Assembly (NCBI GenBank): GCA_903920435.1
Contig: CAIXMB010000162.1
Location: 1-39,359 of the forward strand
From: an uncultured Actinomycetes bacterium
Lineage (GTDB): Bacteria > Actinomycetota > Actinomycetes > Actinomycetales > Microbacteriaceae
Direction: 5' to 3'
DNA: 39,359 nt
Both the position numbers and the translations under genes were made by a program. Below the pieces are notes generated by a model that saw nothing but the letters and a program-made list of their open reading frames with translations, was not told where the DNA came from and did not search any database. This document shows, one piece after another, positions 7,386 through 14,783 of the stretch. Numbering within the stretch: the stretch's first letter is position 1; each line of letters opens with the position of its first letter.

Positions 7386-9068
7386 CTAGTCCCTGGTGAG
7401 CTTGCGGTAGGCGGAGCGGTTGGGCTTGGCGGCATCCGGACCGAGGCGCTCGATCTTGTTCTCCTCGTACGACTCGAAGTTGCCCTCGAACCAGTACCAC
7501 TGCGCGGGGTTCTCCTCGGTGCCCTCCCACGCCAGGATGTGCGTCGCGATGCGGTCGAGGAACCACCGGTCGTGGGTGATGACCACGGCGCAACCGGGGA
7601 ATTCGAGCAGCGCGTTCTCGAGGCTGCCGAGGGTCTCGACATCCAGGTCGTTCGTGGGCTCGTCGAGCAGCAGCAGGTTGCCGCCCTGCTTGAGGGTGAG
7701 TGCGAGGTTGAGGCGGTTGCGCTCTCCACCGGAGAGCACTCCGGCCTTCTTCTGCTGGTCGGGCCCCTTGAAGCCGAACTGGCTGACATAGCCGCGTGAC
7801 GGGATCTCGGTCTTGCCGACCTTGATGTAGTCCTGGCCCTCCGACACGACCTCCCACAGCGTCTTGTTGGGGTCGATGCCGCCGCGGTTCTGGTCGACGT
7901 ACGAGATGTCGACGGTCTCACCGATCTTGAGGTCTCCGCTGTCGAGCGGCTCGAGGCCCGTGATCGTCTTGAACAGCGTGGTCTTGCCGACGCCGTTGGG
8001 GCCGATGACCCCGACGATGCCGTTGCGCGGGAGCGTGAAGCTGAGACCGTCGATGAGGATGCGGCCGTCGAACCCCTTCTGCAGGTTCTTCGCATCGATC
8101 ACCTGCGAGCCGAGGCGCGGACCGACGGGGATGACCAGCTCCTCGAAGTCGAGAACGCGGGTCTTCTCCGCCTCGTTCACCATCTCCTCGTAGCGTGCGA
8201 GGCGGGCCTTGGACTTGACCTGGCGGCCCTTCGCGTTGCTGCGCACCCACTCGAGCTCGCTCGAGAGTCGCTTGGCGAGCTTGGCGTCCTTCTTGCCCTG
8301 ACCCGTGAGGCGCTCGCCCTTCTTCTCGAGGTAGGTCGAGTAGTTGCCCTCGTACGGGTACAGGTGGCCGCGGTCGACCTCGGCGATCCACTCGGCAACG
8401 TGGTCGAGGAAGTACCGGTCGTGGGTCACGGCGAGAACGGCACCGTGGTACTTGGCCAGGTGCTGCTCGAGCCAGAGCACGCTCTCGGCGTCCAGGTGGT
8501 TGGTGGGCTCGTCGAGCAGAAGCAGGTCGGGATTCTGGAGCAGGAGCTTGGTGAGGGCGACACGGCGCTTCTCGCCACCGGAGAGGTTTGCGACGGTGGC
8601 GTCGCCGGGCGGGGTGCGCAGCGCATCCATCGCCTGTTCGAGCTGCGAGTCGAGATCCCAAGCGTCCGCGGCGTCGATCTCCTCCTGGAGGGTGCCCATC
8701 TCGGCGAGGAGTGCGTCGAAGTCGGCGTCGGGCTCCGCCATCTCGAGGCCGATCGCCGCGTGGCGGTCGACCTTGTCCTTGATCTCGCGAACGCCGTCCT
8801 GCACATTCTCGAGAACCGTCTTGCTCTCGTCGAGCTCGGGCTCCTGCATGAGGATGCCCACGCTGTAGCCGGGGCTGAGGCGCGCCTCACCGTTGCTGGG
8901 GGTGTCGAGGCCGGCCATGATCTTCAGGATTGTGGACTTGCCGGCGCCGTTGGGCCCGACGACCCCGATCTTCGCGCCCGGGTAGAAGGACATGGTCACG
9001 TCGTCGAGGATGAGCTTGTCGCCCACAGCCTTTCGGGCGCGCACCATGGAGTAAATGAATTCGGCCAT
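7386..9068 (-). CDS. ettA: ABC-F energy-dependent translational throttle protein EttA
   Basis: This 560-residue soluble protein has two ATPase domains. The first has Walker A GPNGAGKS at 38-45, LSGGEKRRVAL and LLLLDEPTNHLD. The second has GPNGVGKT, LSGGERNRLNL and LLLLDEPTNDLD. They are joined by the charged linker that reaches the peptidyl-transferase centre. It has no membrane segments, as expected for ABC-F. EttA binds the ribosomal E site and gates entry into elongation according to the ATP/ADP ratio. The full-length match to the EttA subgroup, including the arm insert in domain 1, makes the name secure. Confidence 0.95.
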   Translation of the reverse strand: MAEFIYSMVRARKAVGDKLILDDVTMSFYPGAKIGVVGPNGAGKSTILKIMAGLDTPSNGEARLSPGYSVGILMQEPELDESKTVLENVQDGVREIKDKVDRHAAIGLEMAEPDADFDALLAEMGTLQEEIDAADAWDLDSQLEQAMDALRTPPGDATVANLSGGEKRRVALTKLLLQNPDLLLLDEPTNHLDAESVLWLEQHLAKYHGAVLAVTHDRYFLDHVAEWIAEVDRGHLYPYEGNYSTYLEKKGERLTGQGKKDAKLAKRLSSELEWVRSNAKGRQVKSKARLARYEEMVNEAEKTRVLDFEELVIPVGPRLGSQVIDAKNLQKGFDGRILIDGLSFTLPRNGIVGVIGPNGVGKTTLFKTITGLEPLDSGDLKIGETVDISYVDQNRGGIDPNKTLWEVVSEGQDYIKVGKTEIPSRGYVSQFGFKGPDQQKKAGVLSGGERNRLNLALTLKQGGNLLLLDEPTNDLDVETLGSLENALLEFPGCAVVITHDRWFLDRIATHILAWEGTEENPAQWYWFEGNFESYEENKIERLGPDAAKPNRSAYRKLTRD

Positions 9069-9074
9069 GCCTCG

Positions 9075-9080
9075 ATTCTA
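9075..9080 (-). promoter_or_regulatory. Predicted -10 hexamer TAGAAT for ettA
   Basis: It is a five-of-six match to TATAAT and ends exactly 6 nt before the ettA ATG. Confidence 0.6.
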
Positions 9081-9106
9081 CGAGGGCGCGACTGCGCTGC
9101 CTGCCG

Positions 9107-9577
9107 CTAGGGAATCTGCTGGGTAGTCCCGATGAGGCAGCCGCCCGTGCCGAGCAGAGGCGCGATGATGCTCTTGTACCCGGCGGGCTGGATGTCGCCG
9201 ATGAGGCACTGGCCCTTCAGCCGCACCGAGAACACGCGCGAGTCGACGTCGAGGTCGATCGACGTGCGGTCGGGGGTGACCTCCATGTCCTGCTTGCGGA
9301 ACCCCGCCGCGACGAGGTTGTCGATGATTCCCAGACTCGTGAAGCCGTCGTTCGCGAAGTAGGCGAGGTTCACCTTGTCGAAGTAGGCCTGGTTCTCCTC
9401 GGCTGTTCCGCCCTCGACGAAGACCGGGTCTTCCGGAGCTGCTGACGTCGAGCTCGCACTCGGCTGGGCGACCGGCAACGACGGCACGGGTGTGGGGGTC
9501 GTGGGAACGCACGCGGCGAGCGCCCCGGCGAGAACCACGCCGACGAGCGCCGTCGCGATGACCGTACTCCTGGCCAT
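9107..9577 (-). CDS. Lipoprotein of unknown function
   Basis: The 156-residue protein has a lipoprotein signal peptide: a short basic N-terminus, a hydrophobic core, and the lipobox LAAC with the lipidated Cys at 23. A Pro/Ser/Thr-rich linker follows, then a compact domain from about residue 50 (ENQAYFDKVNLAYF...) with two cysteines near the C-terminus that may pair. I chose the ATG at 9577 because GGGGGAG lies 6 nt upstream. An in-frame start 21 nt further up would add seven residues but has no such site. A Microbacteriaceae-restricted DUF is likely, but I cannot name it securely. Confidence 0.75.
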   Translation of the reverse strand: MARSTVIATALVGVVLAGALAACVPTTPTPVPSLPVAQPSASSTSAAPEDPVFVEGGTAEENQAYFDKVNLAYFANDGFTSLGIIDNLVAAGFRKQDMEVTPDRTSIDLDVDSRVFSVRLKGQCLIGDIQPAGYKSIIAPLLGTGGCLIGTTQQIP

Positions 9578-9598
9578 TCCGCACTCCCCCGTTCCCAC

Positions 9599-9625
9599 CG
9601 CTCACCGATGTCGTGAGCGATTCTA
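9599..9625 (-). promoter_or_regulatory. -10-like TAGAAT followed by a 7-bp inverted repeat upstream of the lipoprotein gene
   Basis: On the minus strand TAGAAT (9620-9625) is followed directly by CGCTCAC, a 7-nt loop and GTGAGCG (9599-9619). The dyad would lie at the start of the lipoprotein transcript as an operator or 5' hairpin. It also lies 25 nt beyond the ssb stop and could act as a terminator, although no T-run follows. Confidence 0.4.
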
Positions 9626-9649
9626 CGATGGGCCGCCGCCCGCGAACGC

Positions 9650-10129
9650 CTAGAAGGGCACGGATTCCTCGACGGCGAGTTGCGCGTCTACCTCCGTGGG
9701 CACGGGCTGGGGGTCGCCCTCCGCCGACTCCTCGTGCTGCTCCGGATCGCTCACTGCCGGAGCAGAGCTCGACATGATGCTGCGCGTGAACCGCGCGGTG
9801 CCCCATGCCAGGTCGTGCCCGATCGAGTCCGCCTCGACGTCGATGGTGGTGCCGACGCGCTCGCCGTTGTCCCACTCCCGGATGCGCAGCCGACCCGTCA
9901 CGAGCACGCGCTGGCCCTTCTCCACCGAGCTCGCGGCGTTGAGGGCGAGCTGGCGGAACGACGTGATCGTGTACCAGTTCGTCTCGCCGTCGATCCAGCG
10001 GTCGGCCGACCGGTCGAACCGGCGCTGGGTGGAGGCGAGGCGGAACGAGGTGATCGAGAGCCCCTCGCTCGTGAGGATGTGGCGGGGAGCCGTGGCGACG
10101 AGCCCCGTGAGCGTGATGATGTCTGGCAT
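9650..10129 (-). CDS. ssb: Single-stranded DNA-binding protein
   Basis: The 159-residue protein has an OB-fold domain (residues 1-110, with ITLTGLVAT, the WYTITSFRQLA strand and RVLVTGRLRIREW). It ends in a low-complexity acidic tail and the C-terminal tip EESVPF, the partner-recruiting end of bacterial SSBs. It is shorter than the replicative SSB usual in actinobacteria and stands alone, without rpsF or rpsR. I therefore read it as a secondary SSB of the type found in Microbacteriaceae. The ATG has a strong GGAGG at a spacing of 4. Confidence 0.88.
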   Translation of the reverse strand: MPDIITLTGLVATAPRHILTSEGLSITSFRLASTQRRFDRSADRWIDGETNWYTITSFRQLALNAASSVEKGQRVLVTGRLRIREWDNGERVGTTIDVEADSIGHDLAWGTARFTRSIMSSSAPAVSDPEQHEESAEGDPQPVPTEVDAQLAVEESVPF

Positions 10130-10303
10130 GAGTCCTCCGCGGATCGGGATGGATGGGAGGCGGACCCCGGGTGCGACACTCGTGCCGGGTTGGTCGCCCC
10201 GGGATCCGCTCGGGCCAGTGTGCGCGGGGCGCTGATACGGCAACGGCGACGATTCCCGATCAGGGGAACCGCCGCCGCTGCGCGCCATGGGGAGAAGCGG
10301 AGC

Positions 10304-10516
10304 TCAGTGCTCCCGGAACTCGGGCCACTCCGAGCCGGGCAGCAGCGCCGCGTAGAGCGCTCCCTGTGCGGCGGTGAGCGTCGGGTAGACGGCCCGGAAG
10401 CCGTCATCCGTCACGAGCTTGAAGGTGAAGCCGCCGTCGACCCCGTGGATGGAACCGAGCGCGCCAGCGGGACCGAAAGCCACCCACGTCGAACCGGTCA
10501 GTGTCATGTCGTTCAT
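10304..10516 (-). CDS. Small protein of unknown function (70 aa), possibly of the tiny LG-I/VE family
   Basis: The 70-residue protein has a strong ribosome binding site (AAAAGGAG, 7 nt before the ATG), which supports translation. It contains WVAFGPAGALGSIHG, then an aromatic GGFTFKLV strand, and ends with a short helix (QGALYAALL). The order of features loosely resembles the two other tiny proteins at 12569 and 36213 (W/Y-x-V..G-x-LG-x-I/V, a beta strand, then a helix). That similarity is weak, and function is unknown. About 170 bp between it and ssb holds nothing I can assign. Confidence 0.6.
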   Translation of the reverse strand: MNDMTLTGSTWVAFGPAGALGSIHGVDGGFTFKLVTDDGFRAVYPTLTAAQGALYAALLPGSEWPEFREH

Positions 10517-10562
10517 CGTTGAACTCCTTTTCCTGTGCCCTTCGACGTTACGCCCCTCCCCC

Positions 10563-10568
10563 TAGGCT
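10563..10568 (+). promoter_or_regulatory. Predicted -10 hexamer TAGGCT for the aldo/keto reductase
   Basis: It ends 6 nt before the ATG at 10575; no ribosome binding site is visible. Confidence 0.5.
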
Positions 10569-10574
10569 TGCACC

Positions 10575-11585
10575 ATGCCCTATGACGCCGCCGCCGATCG
10601 CTACCAGCAACTCGAGTACGTGAGGACCGGCCGGAGCGGCCTGAAGCTGCCGAAGATCTCCCTCGGCATCTGGAACAACTTCGGCTACGACCGCCCGCTC
10701 GACACCCAGCGTGCGATCATCCGACGAGCATTCGACCGCGGTGTGACCCACATCGACATCGCCAACAACTACGGCCCGCCTCCCGGCTCCGCCGAGAGCA
10801 ACTTCGGCACGATCTTCGCGCAGGACCTGGCGCCGTACCGAGACGAGCTCGTCATCTCGTCCAAGGCCGGCTACTCGATGTGGGAGGGCCCGTACCAGGA
10901 CTTCGGCTCGCGCAAGTACCTGCTCTCGTCGCTCGACGCATCGCTGCGCCGCACCGGGCTGAAGTACTTCGACATCTTCTACTCGCACCGCCCCGACCCC
11001 GAGACCCCCATCGAAGAGACCATGGGCGCGCTCGCCAGTGCCGTGCACTCGGGCAAGGCGCTCTACGTGGGCATCTCGAACTACAACGCCGAGCAGACGC
11101 GCGCAGCACATGCCGCGCTCGCCGAGCACAAGGTGCCCCTGCTCATCCACCAGCCCCGCTACAACATGTTCGACCGCCACATCGAAGACGACGGGCTCTT
11201 CCCGGTGCTCGCCGAGCTGGGCATCGGCAGCATCGTCTTCTCGCCGCTCGCCCAGGGCCTGCTCACCAACCGGTACCTCGACGGCATCCCGGATGACTCG
11301 CGCGCAGCGACCACGCAGTGGCTCAGCGAGAGCAACCTCACGCCCGAGTACCTCGATCGCGTGCGGGCCCTGCAGCAGATCGCCGACGACCGCGGCCAGT
11401 CGCTCGCCCAGCTCGCCCTCTCCTGGGTGCTCCGCATGCCCGAGGTCACGTCCGCGCTCATCGGCGCGAGCAGTGTCGCCCAGCTCGACGACAACCTCGC
11501 GGCACTCGACTCCGCTCCCCTCACTGCTGAGGAGATAGCGGCGATCGAGCCGCTCGCGGTGCACGGCACCGGCGCACACCGCTGA
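10575..11585 (+). CDS. Aldo/keto reductase (MgrA/YghZ-type)
   Basis: This 336-residue cytosolic TIM-barrel oxidoreductase has the catalytic tetrad visible in order: Asp and Tyr in HIDIANNYG, Lys in ISSKAGY and His in YSHRPD. The C-terminal SALIGASSVAQLDDN segment binds the NADPH phosphate. It resembles the L-glyceraldehyde-3-phosphate reductase (YghZ) and Kv-beta-like branch, given NNYGPPPGSAE and SPLAQGLLTNRYL. Likely roles are detoxification of methylglyoxal or other aldehydes. An EamA exporter starts 1 bp after its stop and is probably co-transcribed. Confidence 0.92.
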   Translation: MPYDAAADRYQQLEYVRTGRSGLKLPKISLGIWNNFGYDRPLDTQRAIIRRAFDRGVTHIDIANNYGPPPGSAESNFGTIFAQDLAPYRDELVISSKAGYSMWEGPYQDFGSRKYLLSSLDASLRRTGLKYFDIFYSHRPDPETPIEETMGALASAVHSGKALYVGISNYNAEQTRAAHAALAEHKVPLLIHQPRYNMFDRHIEDDGLFPVLAELGIGSIVFSPLAQGLLTNRYLDGIPDDSRAATTQWLSESNLTPEYLDRVRALQQIADDRGQSLAQLALSWVLRMPEVTSALIGASSVAQLDDNLAALDSAPLTAEEIAAIEPLAVHGTGAHR

Positions 11586-11586
11586 C

Positions 11587-12525
11587 GTGGGGTACCTCTT
11601 CGGCTTCATCGCCGCGCTTCTCTTCGGCGCGAACGGGAGCCTCACGAAGGTCATCCTCGACAACGGGTTGAACCCCGCCCAGGTCACCCAATTCCGCACG
11701 CTCGGAACGTGCATCCTCGCCGGGGCCGTTCTGCTGGTCGTCGACCGCTCGGCGTTCCGCCTGAAACCGCGCCAGATCGCCGTCATGGCCGTGCTCGGCA
11801 TTGCCGGAATCGCTGCGCTGCAGGTCACCTACGCCTACGCGATCCAGCTCCTGCCGGTCGGCATCGCGCTGCTGTTCGAGTACCTCGCGGTGCTCATCGT
11901 CGCGGTTGTCGCGTTCTTCTTCCTCAAGGAGAAGGTGCGCCCGCGCCTGTGGATCGCCATCGGACTCGTGCTCGTCGGGCTCGCCGTCGTCGCCCAGGTG
12001 TGGTCGAGCACGCTCGACCCGTTCGGTGTTTTCATGGCCCTCCTCGCCGCGGTGACGCTGGCCATCTACTTCCTCGTGGGCGAACGGCAGGTCACCGCGA
12101 CCTCGCCGCTCGCGGTCGCCTTCTGGACCAGCGGATTCGCCGCGCTCGCGTGGGCGCCGTTCAGCGGGTGGTGGAACGTCGACGCGACGGTGCTCGGGTC
12201 GTCCGTGTCGCTCGGCGGCAACCTCGAGGCGATCGTGCTGCCGCTGTGGCTGCCGCTGCTCTCCCTCATCGTGCTCGGGTCATTCGCACCCTTCCTCTTC
12301 TCCTTCGCTGCGATCGGCCGGCTCAAGGCGACCCCCGCCGGGATCGTCGCCTCGTCAGAGGTGATCTTCGCCTTCGTCGTGGCGTGGCTGTGGCTCGGCG
12401 AGCAACTGGACGCGCTGCAACTGGTGGGCGCCGGGGTCGTGCTCGTGGGCATCATCCTCGCCCAGACGTCGCGCGCGGGTCGCGTGATCGACGCCGACCT
12501 TGCGATTGAGAATCCGCTGCCGTGA
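11587..12525 (+). CDS. EamA/DMT-family transporter
   Basis: The 312-residue membrane protein has about ten hydrophobic segments arranged as two EamA repeats (roughly 1-140 and 150-300). It has the GxxxxxNxxxxK start (FGANGSLTKVILD) and the LLPVGIALLFEYLAVL helix typical of RhtA/YdcZ-like drug/metabolite exporters. The GTG start follows the aldo/keto reductase stop by one base. Substrates in this family include amino acids and metabolites; none can be chosen here. Confidence 0.88.
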   Translation: MGYLFGFIAALLFGANGSLTKVILDNGLNPAQVTQFRTLGTCILAGAVLLVVDRSAFRLKPRQIAVMAVLGIAGIAALQVTYAYAIQLLPVGIALLFEYLAVLIVAVVAFFFLKEKVRPRLWIAIGLVLVGLAVVAQVWSSTLDPFGVFMALLAAVTLAIYFLVGERQVTATSPLAVAFWTSGFAALAWAPFSGWWNVDATVLGSSVSLGGNLEAIVLPLWLPLLSLIVLGSFAPFLFSFAAIGRLKATPAGIVASSEVIFAFVVAWLWLGEQLDALQLVGAGVVLVGIILAQTSRAGRVIDADLAIENPLP

Positions 12526-12549
12526 TGTGGTTGGCCTGAATGTCAGTGG

Positions 12550-12565
12550 TCGAACATAGTTTCGA
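12550..12565. promoter_or_regulatory. LexA-like (SOS) box upstream of a tiny protein
   Basis: TCGAACATAGTTTCGA matches the actinobacterial SOS consensus TCGAAC-N4-GTTCGA at 11 of its 12 specified bases. It lies 3 nt before the ATG at 12569. It encloses the predicted -10 hexamer TAGTTT (12557-12562, ending 6 nt before the ATG), so a bound repressor would block the promoter. A nearly identical box precedes the HNH gene at 32164. Confidence 0.6.
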
Positions 12566-12568
12566 ATC

Positions 12569-12811
12569 ATGACCATTCTCGACTTCGCTCCCGCGACCAC
12601 CACCAAGGCGGGTGTCGCCACCATCCAGCTGCACGAAGACCTGTGGCGCGTCACGCGTGCCGACGGCGAGGTGCTCGGCTACGTCGAGCGCAGCACGAGC
12701 CCGGCAGGCCCGCGGTACCTCGCGAAGCGCATGCTGCAGCGCCAGCGCCGGTTCCTGCCCATCGGGGAGTTCTGGGAATTCGAGGCCGCAATGGAATGCT
12801 TCCGGTTTTAG
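12569..12811 (+). CDS. Tiny protein, HEDLW-GYVER family, possibly SOS-controlled
   Basis: The 80-residue, basic, soluble protein contains HEDLWRVTRADGEVLGYVER (residues 22-41), then a basic stretch with KRMLQRQRRFLPIGEFWEF and a short C-terminal helix. I do not recognise a named domain. The protein at 36213 shares the HEDL(W/Y)-x-V...G(Y/F)VER core. The ATG has no ribosome binding site; a TAGTTT hexamer 6 nt upstream suggests a leaderless transcript. A LexA-like box over that hexamer suggests DNA-damage control. The many Arg and Lys residues would suit nucleic-acid binding (inference). Confidence 0.7.
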   Translation: MTILDFAPATTTKAGVATIQLHEDLWRVTRADGEVLGYVERSTSPAGPRYLAKRMLQRQRRFLPIGEFWEFEAAMECFRF

Positions 12812-12853
12812 CAGAGCCGCCTGTCGCTGCCCCAGCGCCGTGTACCCCGGGGT

Positions 12854-12859
12854 TACAGT
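12854..12859 (+). promoter_or_regulatory. Predicted -10 hexamer TACAGT for the 12866 membrane protein
   Basis: It ends 6 nt before the ATG at 12866, with no ribosome binding site in between. Confidence 0.5.
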
Positions 12860-12865
12860 GCCAGC

Positions 12866-13462
12866 ATGTTAGAGGCCTGGTGGAACAGTGTTATCCGGTG
12901 GTTCAACTCCGAAGCGGGGCAGAACGTCATCACCAACGCGATCCTTCCTGTGCTCGCGATCATCGTGGGCGCGATCGTCGCCACGCTCATCGCGCGCGGC
13001 TCGATCCGTCGGCTCATCGACCAGCAAGACCGTGAGCAGAAGGCGTCGGCCATCGCCGCGCTGATCGCCTCCGGCCGGCGCGCAGCGACGTGGAGCACGC
13101 TCTCTGCTGCCGAGAAGGACCATGTCGACCACCAGATCAGCGAGGCCGAGGTTCGCGTGCGCCTGCTACCGTCGGCAGGCGCGAGCCTCGCGGCCGACTG
13201 GGCCGCGCACCACCTCGCGACGATGAAGACCAACTCGGTCAACTACAGCTTCCAGGCCGAGCAGGACCTCTCCGACCTCGAGGACGGCCTGATCGCCTGG
13301 CACGCCAAACCGAGCCGGGCGCGCAAGCTCTTCGCTCAGGACCTCGCCGCCTGGAAGTACGAGTCCGCCGCCGTTCCCGTCGACGACCTCGCCGCCAAGC
13401 AGCAGGCATGGACGGCCAAGCAGGCCGATGACCAGACGACGACGGTTCTGCCGACCGCCTAA
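12866..13462 (+). CDS. Single-span membrane-anchored protein of unknown function (198 aa)
   Basis: After an aromatic N-terminus (LEAWWNSVIRWF) there is one transmembrane helix at about residues 22-43 (ITNAILPVLAIIVGAIVATLIA). A long, charged, mostly helical cytosolic region follows, with a Gln/Lys/Ala-rich tail. No family is recognised with confidence; proteins of this plan are common in Microbacteriaceae. Its TAA stop overlaps the convergent lipoprotein stop in the sequence CTAA. Confidence 0.72.
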   Translation: MLEAWWNSVIRWFNSEAGQNVITNAILPVLAIIVGAIVATLIARGSIRRLIDQQDREQKASAIAALIASGRRAATWSTLSAAEKDHVDHQISEAEVRVRLLPSAGASLAADWAAHHLATMKTNSVNYSFQAEQDLSDLEDGLIAWHAKPSRARKLFAQDLAAWKYESAAVPVDDLAAKQQAWTAKQADDQTTTVLPTA

Positions 13463-13854
13463 GCGCCGGGTCCCTCCAGCTTGATGGGCACTGCCGACCA
13501 CGGGCAGTAGGTGTTCGACGTCAGCGTGCCATCCTCGACGTACTCGGGCAGCCCGTCGCACACCTCGATGGTCTGGTCGGCGAACTCCAGGGTCGTGGGG
13601 TCGATGTGCCACGACCACGGTGCGTTGACACCGGGGTCGTCGCGCACGATAGTTCCCACCGGGATGCGCCCCTCCTCCGAGCCCGCCATGAGGTCTTTGA
13701 CGTGCTGGATCTGCTCGTCGGTGATGAGCTCGATCTTGTAGGTGCCCTGATCGGCCACCTCGAAGGTCACGACGGTGGGGCCGTACTGCACGCAGCCGGT
13801 GAGGCCGGCAGTCGCAATCGCGGCCGTGAATGCGAACCCCAGAATGCGCTTCAT
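13459..13854 (-). CDS. Lipoprotein with BP74-like domain
   Basis: The 131-residue protein has a lipoprotein signal (lipobox LTGC, Cys at 21). It is followed by a small domain with the pattern TFEVADQGTYKIELITDEQI, then NAPWSWHIDP, FADQTIEVCDG and YCPWSAV. The WSWH-x-DP, EVCDG and CPW signature is the one I associate with the BP74 N-terminal domain, first described in Dictyostelium and found in secreted proteins of bacteria. The two Cys residues could form a disulphide outside the cell. Function in bacteria is not established, and the family call is from memory of the motif. Confidence 0.68.
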   Translation of the reverse strand: MKRILGFAFTAAIATAGLTGCVQYGPTVVTFEVADQGTYKIELITDEQIQHVKDLMAGSEEGRIPVGTIVRDDPGVNAPWSWHIDPTTLEFADQTIEVCDGLPEYVEDGTLTSNTYCPWSAVPIKLEGPGA

Positions 13855-13860
13855 GTGGTC

Positions 13861-13866
13861 ACCTTA
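13861..13866 (-). promoter_or_regulatory. Predicted -10 hexamer TAAGGT for the BP74-like lipoprotein
   Basis: It ends 6 nt before the ATG at 13854. Confidence 0.45.
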
Positions 13867-13911
13867 TCCCCGGCTATCCGCACCGTCGACACCAGCACCC
13901 GGGCAGCTGCC

Positions 13912-13917
13912 TACAGT
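13912..13917 (+). promoter_or_regulatory. Predicted -10 hexamer TACAGT for the zinc-ribbon protein
   Basis: It ends 6 nt before the GTG at 13924, which is the main reason for choosing that codon as the start. Confidence 0.45.
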
Positions 13918-13923
13918 TCCACG

Positions 13924-14082
13924 GTGAAGACCTGCGCTCGCTGCCACGAAGCACTACCTCGTCGTTCGTTCAATCGGTCGCGGCGAAGTCTCGACGGCCG
14001 ACAGGCTTACTGCAGGGAGTGCCAGAAGGCGCACTACGAATACCTGGCGGGCTCGCCGCAGCACGGCTCAGAAATGGCGTGA
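13924..14082 (+). CDS. Very small zinc-ribbon protein (52 aa)
   Basis: Read from the GTG, the protein starts VKTCARCHEALPRRSF and continues with DGRQAYCRECQKAHYEY. Two CxxC knuckles (Cys 4/7 and 31/34) about 24 residues apart form a four-cysteine zinc ribbon of the small type seen beside phage and HNH genes. Basic residues between the knuckles would suit nucleic-acid binding. A long open frame extends upstream, but it lies antisense to the BP74-like gene and is a shadow. It ends 25 bp before tRNA-Arg and may share its transcript. Confidence 0.6.
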   Translation: MKTCARCHEALPRRSFNRSRRSLDGRQAYCRECQKAHYEYLAGSPQHGSEMA

Positions 14083-14107
14083 AGTCGCGCCTCTAGACTT
14101 GGAGCAC

Positions 14108-14180
14108 GCCCCCGTAGCTCAGTGGATAGAGCAGCGGCCTTCTAATCCGTTTGTCACGCGTTCGAATCGCGTCGGGGGCA
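14108..14180 (+). tRNA. tRNA-Arg (anticodon TCT)
   Basis: The full cloverleaf is present: acceptor GCCCCCG/CGGGGGC, D arm GCTC/GAGC, anticodon loop CTTCTAA and T arm ACGCG-TTCGAAT-CGCGT, with discriminator A. The anticodon stem has one non-Watson-Crick closing pair (C-T) and one G-T pair. No CCA is encoded. The TAGACT hexamer at 14094-14099 ends 8 nt upstream and is the probable -10. Confidence 0.95.
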
Positions 14181-14198
14181 CAGATCGCGCACCGGCCC

Positions 14199-14459
14199 TC
14201 ACACCGCCTTCGCGAGCGCCACCAGCACCTGATCGACGGTCGGCACACCCTCGGCGCGGAAGACCTCGCTGCCATCCGCCGTGAGCACGACGACCGTCGG
14301 CGTGACACGGATGCCCGCCCGCTCGGCCTCGTCGGAGTCGCGCACGACATCGAGCTCGGCGATGCGGGCAGCGGGCACGAGCTTCGCGACCTCGCCCAGC
14401 ACCGACCGCGTGATCATGCACGGCTCGCAGAAGTTGGAGGAGAAGAAGAGGAGGTTCAC
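14199..14459 (-). CDS. Thioredoxin-family protein, minimal
   Basis: The 86-residue protein has a redox motif FCEPC (Cys 11 and 14) after strand NLLFFSS, a cis-proline segment RVTPTVVVLTADG and a terminal helix. It lacks the first strand and helix of classical thioredoxin, as glutaredoxin-like and minimal thioredoxins do. The active-site dipeptide Glu-Pro is unusual compared with Gly-Pro. The start is GTG. It probably reduces disulphides in the cytosol; there is no signal peptide. Confidence 0.85.
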   Translation of the reverse strand: MNLLFFSSNFCEPCMITRSVLGEVAKLVPAARIAELDVVRDSDEAERAGIRVTPTVVVLTADGSEVFRAEGVPTVDQVLVALAKAV

Positions 14460-14495
14460 AGCGAACCCAACCGCGGAAGCTGCCCGACGATTCCG

Positions 14496-14771
14496 CTAGT
14501 CGTCGTTGCGCTCGTCGAGGGCCTCGAGCGGGTCGCTGTCCGCGGAGTCCCACGTGTACGTGACCTGCACCTGCCCGCCGACCTCGCGGGCGACCGGGTT
14601 GACGTAGACGAGTTGCGTCTCCTTGCCATCGACGGCCGCGATGACCGTGATCTCGGTCTCCCACGTGCCATCCGTGCTGATACGCGTGTCGTTCTGGCCG
14701 TCGTAGGGGCCGTCGACGTAGAAGACGATGTACTCGTCGCCGCGGCTGACCTGGGGTGCTGAATCGCTCAT
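14496..14771 (-). CDS. Protein of unknown function (91 aa)
   Basis: The acidic, beta-rich 91-residue protein (YIVFYVDGPYDGQ, TWETEITVIAAVDGKETQLVYV) has no signal or membrane segment and no family I recognise. I chose the ATG at 14771 over the in-frame TTG two codons earlier because the -10-like hexamer sits 6 nt upstream of this ATG. It ends 36 bp before the thioredoxin-like gene in the same direction. Confidence 0.65.
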   Translation of the reverse strand: MSDSAPQVSRGDEYIVFYVDGPYDGQNDTRISTDGTWETEITVIAAVDGKETQLVYVNPVAREVGGQVQVTYTWDSADSDPLEALDERNDD

Positions 14772-14777
14772 GGTCAA

Positions 14778-14783
14778 GTTCTA
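14778..14783 (-). promoter_or_regulatory. Predicted -10 hexamer TAGAAC for the 91-aa protein
   Basis: It ends 6 nt before the ATG; the last base is C instead of the usual T, so this is a weaker example. Confidence 0.35.

Noticed and set aside
14108-14180. tRNA-Arg as an attachment site of an integrated element
   Set aside because: No repeat of the tRNA 3' end and no integrase gene is seen in the window.
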